Positions 7,803 to 15,230 of a DNA stretch of 64,000 bases are shown piece by piece. The notes under the pieces were generated by a model. It did not search any database. It was not told the DNA's origin and saw only the letters and a list, made by a program, of their open reading frames with translations. The stretch comes from Leptotrichia massiliensis. GTDB lineage: Bacteria > Fusobacteriota > Fusobacteriia > Fusobacteriales > Leptotrichiaceae. A program made the position numbers and the translations under genes. The stretch's first letter is position 1, and each line of letters begins with the position of its first letter. The stretch covers positions 806,001-870,000 of the forward strand of contig NZ_FNVZ01000005.1 in the NCBI RefSeq assembly GCF_900104625.1, given 5' to 3'.

Positions 7803-8958
7803 TTTTTATCACCTTTTCCACTACAAAATCTGTATAGAAAAATGTCATATCCTTTTCATGAAGCTTCCTATCCAGCTCCTTCATTCTTTCATATTTTTTC
7901 CCATTTACATTTGTTTCTTTTCCAGTAACTGCTATTTCGCTATCCGTCTTTTTATAATCTAGTTTTTCTGAATTTCTTTCAACTATTAGGTTCCAGTATG
8001 CCAGTAAGGCATTGTTTTCAGCATTGTCATAAATTTTTCTCATTAATTTACTGTAATTTTCAGCTGACATATACTCAAATATGTCACTTAAATTAAATTT
8101 ATTTATTTTAAAATCAATCTGATCCAGATATTCTTCAACAGAACTTTGGAAAATTTCCACCTTATGAAGATTTTTTCTGATTTTATCAAAATTTTCCTTT
8201 CTCAGAAAATAAGGAAGACAGTCCTTACGGTAATTTCCCGTCAGAATATATTTAATATAAGGATTTTCATATGGATTCAGTTCACAGAGGGCATATCTGC
8301 TTCTTTCCTTCATTTCTTCAGAGATATTTTTTTCTGCATATCTGAAAAATTCCTTATCCCTTCCCAGTTTCCCAACTATATATTTTGAAAAGAACAGCTT
8401 AAACATCAGTTTCCACCTAAAATTATACCAGTGCTTATCATAATATTCCGTTCTTTCCTGTCTGGATTTCTTTTCAAGAAGCTTTTCTACACGTTTTTTA
8501 CTATGCACAAAAGGAAGTATTTTTTCCCTGAAAATCTTAAAAAACTTTTCAAATTTTCCGGTATGTATTATTCCTTTTTCTATTGCCTCCTTATTAAAAT
8601 CCCAGTATTCCTTCACTTCTTTATCAAGATTTTCTTTTATCCTGTCATATATTTCAATTCTTTTATCAGATTTCATTACTCCCATGAACTCAAGCATTTC
8701 TTCATAGGACAGGCTGTTAAAAACTTCCTTTTTCAGTTTTGCAAGTGCTATCTGAGGAAAACTTATATCAAGTGCCACCACTTTCTTTGGATTTTCTGCA
8801 AGCATGGAAAACACATTATCTCCCGCAGACAGTATCCCAAAGCATATATCATTTTCCTGTATATTAAGACTTTCGAGCAAAACCTCTGTATCTTCCCAGC
8901 ATTGGGAATACCTTATCAAAGAAAAATCAACCCTGTTTTCTTTTACTTCACTTTTCAC
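7789..8958 (-). CDS. DUF3419 / BtaA-like SAM-dependent aminocarboxypropyl transferase
   Basis: This 389-aa protein matches the BtaA-like DUF3419 family: RYSQCWEDTEVL near the N-terminus, the SAM-binding strand FGILSAGDNVFSML, VALDISFPQIALAKLK, a central Trp-rich WYNFRWKLMFKLFFSKYIVG, and FNLSDIFEYM. BtaA moves the 3-amino-3-carboxypropyl group of SAM onto diacylglycerol to give diacylglyceryl-homoserine, a betaine-lipid precursor. No BtaB methyltransferase lies nearby, so the product may stay unmethylated or be modified by the GNAT neighbour. The start is a GTG 8-9 nt after a GGAGGA ribosome binding site. It follows the phosphotransferase-like gene by 55 bp and overlaps the next gene. Confidence 0.85.
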   Translation of the reverse strand: MKSEVKENRVDFSLIRYSQCWEDTEVLLESLNIQENDICFGILSAGDNVFSMLAENPKKVVALDISFPQIALAKLKKEVFNSLSYEEMLEFMGVMKSDKRIEIYDRIKENLDKEVKEYWDFNKEAIEKGIIHTGKFEKFFKIFREKILPFVHSKKRVEKLLEKKSRQERTEYYDKHWYNFRWKLMFKLFFSKYIVGKLGRDKEFFRYAEKNISEEMKERSRYALCELNPYENPYIKYILTGNYRKDCLPYFLRKENFDKIRKNLHKVEIFQSSVEEYLDQIDFKINKFNLSDIFEYMSAENYSKLMRKIYDNAENNALLAYWNLIVERNSEKLDYKKTDSEIAVTGKETNVNGKKYERMKELDRKLHEKDMTFFYTDFVVEKVIKNGNY

Positions 8959-9013
8959 CTATACTTCCTCCAAATTTATCTGTATAAAATTTTTAACCAG
9001 TTTTTTTCTGATT

Positions 9014-11731
9014 TTATATTTCCTCCAATTTTTTTATTATTCCCGTACTTCCATCAAACTGTACAAAATCTCCCGTTTTTAAAGCAGTTGTTGCTCCCTG
9101 TACTCCAACTATGGCAGGTATATTCATTTCACGTGAAATAATTGCACTGTGAGATAAAAGGCTTCCCTTTTCCACTATAAGCCCCTTTAATAAAGGAAAA
9201 ACCATAACCCAGCTCGGATCCGTAGATTTTGTAACGACAATATCTCCATCTTCAACTTCAGTATTCATAGGATTTAGTACAATTTTTACCTTTCCCTTGA
9301 CTACTCCCTTGCTGCATCCTGTTCCCTTAAGAATATTTTTATCTCCCTGTTCATTTCCTGTCAAATCTTCATAATGGAAGTTTTCCCCTAAAAATCCTCT
9401 CGTTAAAAATCTGTCAGGAAGGACAGCTCCTTCTTCATATCCCTTATACTTTTCTTTTCTTAAGTCTATCAGCTTTTTTAAGTCTGTATCAATTAGTGCA
9501 CCGTCTATCAGTCCAAAAATTTCATCTATTGTCAGATAAAATACATCCCTTTCATGAACTATTATATTTTCTTCCTTCAGATAAATTCCCATTTTTTTCA
9601 TAATTTTTCTGACCATGCCAAAAACCTTTGTCCTTTCATATCGCAGGTTTTCCCTTAATCGAATAAACTTTTTTGCATAGGATACTGTTTTTTTCAGTAT
9701 AAATTTTTTCAACGGACTGATTCTGAAGTTTTCATATATCTTTTTCTGTTCCTCCGAAATGTTCCTTTTACTGTGTTCACCTGATTCCTTTGTCATCGAA
9801 ATCGAATATATCATCCTGATCAGAAATAACGGATCTTCCCTCAATGTCAATGCTTCAAGCTTCAGCTCATGTACCGTCCTGTCTCCAAATTTTTGCATAT
9901 ATTCTTCCAGTAATGAGTTAAATTCTTTATTCCTAGTTAAATTTTCAATATTAATATCTGTTGCAGCTTCTGCAGTTATCCCTTTTATTTCATTCTGTAA
10001 ATTCTTATCCTTTTTTATTATACTGCTCATTTTCATAATATATTTTGAAGGCTCGACACTTATCATGTCATTTCCTTCCTGAGCAATAAGAATATTATGT
10101 ACTTCTTCAAAATTTTCCTTTATATATTTTTCTGCTACTTTTTTTGAAAGACCGAACCAAACCATTACAAGAAAATCATTTATAATAGGTATTTCCCAGT
10201 TTTTTAAAAATTTATTTTCAAGAAACTTGTAATATTTTTTTAAGTCCTTTACGCTTTTTTCCTCCAGACTGCTATTTTTTCCATTAAGATTTTCATCTAT
10301 GAGCTTATAAAACTTTTTAGCCTTGTTCTCAATCAAAAACATATTTAAAAACAATGTCCCTCCTGCCTTCAGCTTTTCAATCCTGTTTCTGAATTTTTCC
10401 CACGAAGACATTTTTTCTTCCGCTTCCAGAAGATTTTCCTTTATATCTTCTTCAGACAGTTCCTTTTTCACTCCCATCATCTGCTCCATAAATTTGCTAT
10501 TATTACGTGAATTAGGAAACAGCATGAGAAGTTTGTACCAGTTTATCAGATTATAGTAAACTCTTCCCTTCAGTAATCCAAGCATATTGTCATATACAAC
10601 CTGATAGCTTTCAACAACCTTCGGAGGTACTCCCGTAATTTCCGAGAATCTTTTATATACATCAGAGTAGGCTTTTCTTATAAAGCTGAAGGTAAGCGGA
10701 AGTGTAATTTCAGGATAGCTTTCTACAATATTACTGTTGTCCCATATTATTGTATTTGATGTTTTTTCATTTGATTTTTCTAATGTAGTTACAGGTCTTG
10801 ACTGCAATATATAAAGTTTCCCCTTTTCAAATGCCCATTCCATATCCTGAGGTTTTCCATAATATTTTTCAATATTTATAATATTTTCTCCAAGCTCCTG
10901 TACTTCACTGTCGTTTAACACTTCATCTTCAATATTTATTTCTTCTATCTTTACTTTCTTATTTTCAAAATCTAAAACCTGCCTTATTTTTTTTGTTCTT
11001 ATTTCCTTTTTAATTTCCTTCGTTTTTTTATTATATATAAACAGATCTCCATTTTCATCTCCATCAACTATACTTGTTCCCAGCCCATAAGTTCCTGAAA
11101 TTACTATTTCATCATAATGTCCATTTACGGGATTTACGCTGAATCCGACTCCGGCCTTTTCAGAATTTACCATTTCCTGAATTATTACTGCCGGAACATT
11201 TATTTCATTGTTTATTTTTCCTTCTTTTCTATATTTCATAACATGCGAGGAAAAGGAAGAAATCCATACTTCCTTCACTTTTTCCATTATATTTTCTTTT
11301 TTTATATATAGATATGTTTCAAACTGACCTGCAAATGAAAAATTGCTGCTGTCTTCTTCTATTGATGAAGATCTTACAGCATAGTAACTTTCTTCATTTA
11401 GTACATTTTCAATTTCTTTTTCAAATTCTTCCCTAATTTTATGATTTTTTATAATTCTAATTATATTTTCAATTTTTCTTTCGGTATTTCCGCTAAATAC
11501 AGCATTCCAATCCTTAATTTCATCATTATTTCCTGCTTCTTGGTTATGTTTTTCAATTTCTTTTAGTATAATTTCCTTAAAATATCTGTTAGTAATGACT
11601 GAAAAATGCGGGACATTAAATCCATTGGCAGCAAGTTCAAGCAAATTTTGAGCCTTTTTACCAATTTTTTCCTCAAATACTGTATTTTCATTATGATTTT
11701 TTAATTTATCAATATTATAAATATATTTCAT
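9014..11731 (-). CDS. PEP-synthase/rifampin-phosphotransferase-like ATP-grasp plus swivelling His-domain enzyme
   Basis: This is a 905-aa protein. The N-terminal PPDK-type ATP-grasp domain (about 1-320) carries KIGKKAQNLLELAANGFNVP, YAVRSSSIEEDSSNFSFAGQ, the VPAVIIQEMV region, and QDMEWAFEKGKLYILQSRP. A long helical middle follows, then a C-terminal mobile phosphohistidine domain with GSLLSHSAIISREMNIPA; the catalytic His is H861. No PEP/pyruvate-binding barrel follows. The architecture is therefore that of rifampin phosphotransferase, which phosphorylates an acceptor bound in the helical region, rather than true PEP synthase. I choose M at 11731 (AAAGGA site). The upstream ATG at 11809 lies in the T-tract of the preceding terminator. 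First gene of the lipid operon. Confidence 0.82.
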   Translation of the reverse strand: MKYIYNIDKLKNHNENTVFEEKIGKKAQNLLELAANGFNVPHFSVITNRYFKEIILKEIEKHNQEAGNNDEIKDWNAVFSGNTERKIENIIRIIKNHKIREEFEKEIENVLNEESYYAVRSSSIEEDSSNFSFAGQFETYLYIKKENIMEKVKEVWISSFSSHVMKYRKEGKINNEINVPAVIIQEMVNSEKAGVGFSVNPVNGHYDEIVISGTYGLGTSIVDGDENGDLFIYNKKTKEIKKEIRTKKIRQVLDFENKKVKIEEINIEDEVLNDSEVQELGENIINIEKYYGKPQDMEWAFEKGKLYILQSRPVTTLEKSNEKTSNTIIWDNSNIVESYPEITLPLTFSFIRKAYSDVYKRFSEITGVPPKVVESYQVVYDNMLGLLKGRVYYNLINWYKLLMLFPNSRNNSKFMEQMMGVKKELSEEDIKENLLEAEEKMSSWEKFRNRIEKLKAGGTLFLNMFLIENKAKKFYKLIDENLNGKNSSLEEKSVKDLKKYYKFLENKFLKNWEIPIINDFLVMVWFGLSKKVAEKYIKENFEEVHNILIAQEGNDMISVEPSKYIMKMSSIIKKDKNLQNEIKGITAEAATDINIENLTRNKEFNSLLEEYMQKFGDRTVHELKLEALTLREDPLFLIRMIYSISMTKESGEHSKRNISEEQKKIYENFRISPLKKFILKKTVSYAKKFIRLRENLRYERTKVFGMVRKIMKKMGIYLKEENIIVHERDVFYLTIDEIFGLIDGALIDTDLKKLIDLRKEKYKGYEEGAVLPDRFLTRGFLGENFHYEDLTGNEQGDKNILKGTGCSKGVVKGKVKIVLNPMNTEVEDGDIVVTKSTDPSWVMVFPLLKGLIVEKGSLLSHSAIISREMNIPAIVGVQGATTALKTGDFVQFDGSTGIIKKLEEI

Positions 11732-11770
11732 AAATTTATTTTCCTTTACTAAAGAATGTGTTTGTTTTAT

Positions 11771-11799
11771 ATTATACCTCATTATGATTAATTTTAAAA
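11771..11799 (-). promoter_or_regulatory. Promoter of the lipid operon
   Basis: On the minus strand a perfect -10 TATAAT occupies 11776-11771. A weak -35 (TTTTAA) lies 17 bp upstream at 11799-11794. It sits directly behind the metNIQ terminator and about 40 bp before the chosen start, so the seven-gene operon probably begins here as its own transcript. Confidence 0.55.
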
Positions 11800-11810
11800 C
11801 TTTTTTCATG

Positions 11811-11836
11811 AAAAAAGTTGCCCTTAGTAGAGCAAC
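11811..11836 (-). terminator. Intrinsic terminator of the first met ABC operon
   Basis: On the minus strand GTTGCTCT pairs with AGGGCAAC (8 bp, one G-T) around the loop ACTA and is followed by TTTTTT. It lies about 100 bp after the MetQ-like gene and just before the lipid-operon promoter. Confidence 0.85.
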
Positions 11837-11936
11837 CTATATTGAAAAATTTGTAAATTTAAACTCATAAAAACTTAATAAATTTAAGTTTTGAGAAGAA
11901 TATTGATTCGAAATGGTTATAAGATATTTGTATTTT

Positions 11937-12731
11937 TTAAAACACAGGGAATCCTTGTCCAGCATATTTTTCTTCAATAAATTTTTTAACTTTTTCAGAA
12001 GTCATAGCTTTTGTCAAATCTTGTATTTTTTTACTGTCTTTATTATCTTCCCGTGCTACAAGACTTACAGCGTATTTACCATTTGTATTTTTTTCAATGA
12101 ATAAGGCATCTTTTACGTGAACTCCAATTTTTAGCATATGTGATGGCCAGTTAAATGCTAAGTCAGCTTCTTGGTATGCTTGCACTAGTGATGGAATAGG
12201 AACTGCCATAAATTTGAAATTTTTCTTTGTATTAATAACATCATTCAAATTATAAAGTCCATCTTTTGGCTTCAATTCAATTAAACCTTCATTTGCAAGT
12301 ATTCTCAAGGCTCTATCCTGATTTGTCACATCATTTGGAATGGCAACTTTTGCCCCATTTGGAATTTCTGCCTTATTTTTGTATTTTTTTGAATAAAAGC
12401 CTACATAAACATCATAAATTCCTTTAACTTTTACAAGTTTTCCGTTATTTTTCTTATTAAAAACTTGCATAAACGGCTCGTGCTGATGAAAGTTTGCATC
12501 AAAGTCTTTAGCATTTAAACCAACATTTGCAGTAACATAATCTGTTAATACAGTAACTTTTACATCATAACCTTCCTTTTTCAAGTCTTCAGCCGCTATT
12601 TTCACAATTTCATCCATCGGATATCCAGCCGCAGCAATTCTGATTACATTATCCTTTTTTAAATTTATTCCAACAAATGCTAAAACTAGCACACATATTA
12701 CAGCTAATGAAATTAATAATTTTTTTGACAT
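11937..12731 (-). CDS. MetQ-like (NlpA family) substrate-binding protein, membrane-anchored
   Basis: This 264-aa NlpA/MetQ-family protein carries IRIAAAGYPMDEIVKIAAED, YVTANVGLNAKDFDANFHQH, KVAIPNDVTNQDRALRIL, and FIEEKYAGQGFPVF at the C-terminus. These are hallmarks of methionine-type binding proteins. The N-terminal hydrophobic segment (LLISLAVICVLVLAFVGINL) lacks a lipobox, so it is probably held by an uncleaved transmembrane helix, unlike the lipoprotein version at 51351-52190. It overlaps MetI by one base. The substrate may be methionine or another amino acid. Confidence 0.85.
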   Translation of the reverse strand: MSKKLLISLAVICVLVLAFVGINLKKDNVIRIAAAGYPMDEIVKIAAEDLKKEGYDVKVTVLTDYVTANVGLNAKDFDANFHQHEPFMQVFNKKNNGKLVKVKGIYDVYVGFYSKKYKNKAEIPNGAKVAIPNDVTNQDRALRILANEGLIELKPKDGLYNLNDVINTKKNFKFMAVPIPSLVQAYQEADLAFNWPSHMLKIGVHVKDALFIEKNTNGKYAVSLVAREDNKDSKKIQDLTKAMTSEKVKKFIEEKYAGQGFPVF

Positions 12732-13387
12732 TAGTAAATTCTCCTTTTCTTATCTAAATTTTTTGATATTCTGTTTCCAATAATCTGTATTGAAAATACA
12801 ATGACTATCATTATTGTCACAACCCTATATACAAGGGCATAGTTGTATTCGTTGTATCCATATCGCATTGCATAGTCGCCAATTCCGCCTCCACCAACAA
12901 CTCCCATTACAGTAGAGTATGAGATAAAGCTGATAATTGCCGAAGTTAAACCAAGTACAAGGCTGCTTCTCGCTTCAACAAGCAAAAAATACCACACAAT
13001 CTGAAATACACTTGCCTTCATTGACAAAGCTGCATCAATTATCCCGCTATTCACATCATAAAAGGACTGTTCTGTAAATCTCGCATACAGTGCCACAGCT
13101 ACAAAGCAAATTGGAAAACTTGCAGGAAACAGTCCAAAAGCAGTACCAAAAATTAATCGTGTGAGAGGTATTAATATGACTACAAATATTAAAAATGGGA
13201 AACTTCTGACTACATTTATATAAATGTTGCATGGAATATTTATAAACTTATTTTCCCTAATGCCACCTTTATCAGTCAAAAATACCACGGCTCCTAAAGG
13301 GATTCCCAAAAATACTGCACATATTGTAGGAATGAGAACCATTATAAAAGTGTCCTTTATTGCAATTAATAATTCAGTATCTATCAT
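12731..13387 (-). CDS. MetI-like ABC permease
   Basis: This 218-aa permease has five to six helices and the binding-protein-dependent transport motif region IIDAALSMKASVFQIVWYFL (the EAA loop, here with a D in place of E). It also has the MetI-typical SYSTVMGVVGGGGIGDYAMR. It is shorter and more divergent than the second copy at 50630-51313. It overlaps MetN by 4 bp and MetQ by 1 bp, so the three are translated as a coupled unit. Confidence 0.87.
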   Translation of the reverse strand: MIDTELLIAIKDTFIMVLIPTICAVFLGIPLGAVVFLTDKGGIRENKFINIPCNIYINVVRSFPFLIFVVILIPLTRLIFGTAFGLFPASFPICFVAVALYARFTEQSFYDVNSGIIDAALSMKASVFQIVWYFLLVEARSSLVLGLTSAIISFISYSTVMGVVGGGGIGDYAMRYGYNEYNYALVYRVVTIMIVIVFSIQIIGNRISKNLDKKRRIY

Positions 13388-14055
13388 TTCAGAACCTCCC
13401 TCACATAATCGGCATAACTTTTGTTTGATTTTTCATAATCTCTCTGATTAACATTGAAAATATCTGTAATTTTTCCCTTTTCAATAACAGCCACCCTGCT
13501 GCATAGTCTTTTTACAACTTCCAGTTCGTGAGTAACAACTAAAATGGTCGTTCCATATTTTTTATTTATTTCCTCAAATAAGTCAAGTATTTCATCTTTT
13601 ACAGATTTATCCAAAGAAGCTGTAACTTCATCGCAAAGCAGTAATTGCGGATTTGTCACTAATGCACGGGCAATCGCCACTCTCTGCCTTTCACCGCCGC
13701 TAAGAGAAGCAATAAACGATTTTTTCTTATCAGACAGCCCAACAAATTTTAAAATTTCTTCAACTTTTTCAGCTGAAAACTTTCTCTTTAAAATTAACGG
13801 AAGAGCAATATTATCAAAGACATTTTTGTTATACAAAAGATTAAATTCCTGAAAAATATAAGCAACTTCAGTATTATTTGCAATATTAATTTCTCCTTTA
13901 TCAGCCTTCAAAATTCCTTGAATAATTCTCAAAATCGTTGATTTTCCACTTCCTGACTGCCCAATTAATCCAAAGATTTCCCCTTTGTTAATCTTCAAAT
14001 TTATTTTTAAATCAAAATTAGCATAATTTTTTTCAATATCTTTAAGTTTTACCAT
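13384..14055 (-). CDS. MetN-like ABC ATPase lacking the NIL regulatory domain
   Basis: This 223-aa ATPase has Walker A GLIGQSGSGKSTILR (about 30-44), the Q-loop YIFQEFNLLYNKNV, signature LSGGERQRVAIARAL, Walker B LLLCDEVTASLD, and switch His TILVVTHELE. It stops after the nucleotide-binding domain and has no C-terminal NIL/ACT-like domain. True MetN uses that domain to sense internal methionine (feedback inhibition). Either this transporter is not feedback-inhibited or its substrate differs. A GGAGGTG ribosome binding site precedes the ATG. Confidence 0.87.
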   Translation of the reverse strand: MVKLKDIEKNYANFDLKINLKINKGEIFGLIGQSGSGKSTILRIIQGILKADKGEINIANNTEVAYIFQEFNLLYNKNVFDNIALPLILKRKFSAEKVEEILKFVGLSDKKKSFIASLSGGERQRVAIARALVTNPQLLLCDEVTASLDKSVKDEILDLFEEINKKYGTTILVVTHELEVVKRLCSRVAVIEKGKITDIFNVNQRDYEKSNKSYADYVREVLK

Positions 14056-14382
14056 CTCACCTCCAATTATTTTTGTATTTAATCTTAAAATGAAATAACT
14101 TCAAAATTATATCACACTTTTTAAAATTAGGGAATATTGTTTGGAAAAAAAGTGAATTCTATTTTGGGGAACAGAAATAATTAAAATTAATTGATTTTTT
14201 TTGATATTTTCAGCGTTTTCTATTTTTTAGGGGAACAAAAATTAAAAACAAATATTTCCTTGAATTTATATTTGAGATTAGATATAATTTGTTTAGAAAA
14301 AATAGTTTAGAATTAAATTTAAAAGAAATAACTTAAAATTAGGTTTAGAAGTTTAAAAAAGTATTGTTGTAGGAGATTGGCT
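14056..14382. other. Divergent intergenic region between met operon 1 and the WYL gene
   Basis: To the left, a minus-strand TATAAT (14111-14106) with a poor -35 is the likely metN promoter. In the middle, two direct GGGGAACA repeats at 14166-14173 and 14230-14237 lie in similar contexts (TTTnGGGGAACA followed by AAAT-rich DNA). To the right is the plus-strand promoter of the WYL gene (14260-14288). No SAM riboswitch or T-box was recognised, and no ORF. Confidence 0.55.
14260..14288 (+). promoter_or_regulatory. Promoter of the WYL/effector/AAA island
   Basis: TTGAAT (14260-14265), a 17-bp spacer, then TATAAT (14283-14288). It is 95 bp upstream of the WYL start codon. The direct GGGGAACA repeats just upstream are candidate regulator sites. 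Confidence 0.75.
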
Positions 14383-15230
14383 ATGAAGAAGGTTAGAGTT
14401 ACAATTTCGGATTTTATGAATGAAATTATAAAAAGTGATTCGGAGTATTTTAAAATACCTGTGGGAAGAATAGGGAACATAATTTTTAAATATTATATGG
14501 ACAAAAATTTGAATAAAGTGGAATTGGGAAACTTTTCAGGAGAAGTGCTTCAGTTTAACTTAAATAAAAATAATGATGAAATTTTTATGGATACTTTTGT
14601 TAGAAGCAGAGTTGAAACTGAGGCTGAATATTGGAGAAATATAATTTTTACGTATATTAATAATTTACGATATAGACGTGAAGAAATATTATTTGAAAAG
14701 ATTTTTAGGAAAATTAAGGAAGGAATACAGGGTAAGAGAAAGATAAAAATAAAATATCACAAATATATAAGGTTAGTAAATCCGTATTTTGTAAAAGTGG
14801 CAGATGATGAAAACAGATCTTACCTGTTCTGCTACTGTGAAAAGAATAATGATTATAGGAATTACAGAATTTCAGAAATAGAAGAAGTATGGTTTACAAA
14901 TGAAAATATTGAAATAAAAGATAAAAATATATTGATGATGTGTATAAAAATTTTGATCCATTTCTATCGTATAAGAACACAGTTAAAGTTGAATTTACAG
15001 AAAAAGGAGTGGAATTATATGAAAAAGTTTTGACAAACAGACCTAGACTTTTAAATAAGAAAGATAGAATTTACACCTTTGAATGTGATAACAAACTTGC
15101 ATTGGTATATTTTGCACAATTTTTTTCAAATGTAAAAATCTTAGAACCAATTGAATTACAGGAAAAATTAAAAAATGAACTTAAAAGGACAATAGAAATA
15201 TATGAAAATAAGGAGGAAAAAAATGTTTAG
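14383..15230 (+). pseudogene. WYL-domain protein interrupted by a frameshift
   Basis: Reading from the ATG at 14383 (AGGAG ribosome binding site 7 nt upstream) gives an N-terminal region and most of a WYL domain (KIKIKYHKYIRLVNPYFVKV, SYLFCYCEKNNDYRNYRIS). The frame then derails at about 14915-14935 and ends at 15033. The remainder continues in another frame (14940-15230), with a typical WYL C-terminus: YKNFDPFLSYKNTVKVEFTE, ALVYFAQFFSNVKILEPIEL. The break lies in an A/T-rich tract (AAAAATATATTGATG), where two extra bases or one missing base would restore one 282-aa protein. It could be a pseudogene, a sequencing error or a phase-variable tract. The end overlaps the next gene's start. Confidence 0.75.

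Noticed and set aside
8431-9141. Long plus-strand open frame opposite the DUF3419 gene
   Set aside because: Phe/Ile/Tyr-rich translation, no ribosome binding site, and lies antisense to a clear enzyme gene.
11732-11809. Longer N-terminus of the His-domain enzyme starting at 11809
   Set aside because: That ATG lies in the T-tract of the preceding terminator, upstream of the operon's TATAAT, and lacks a ribosome binding site. The ATG at 11731 has AAAGGA.
14056-14110. SAM or T-box riboswitch for the met operons (also 49503-49556)
   Set aside because: The leaders are short and AT-rich and show none of the conserved helices or boxes I could recognise.
14940-15230. Separate 96-aa gene starting with GTG
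   Set aside because: It has no ribosome binding site and is plainly the C-terminal part of the frameshifted WYL protein.
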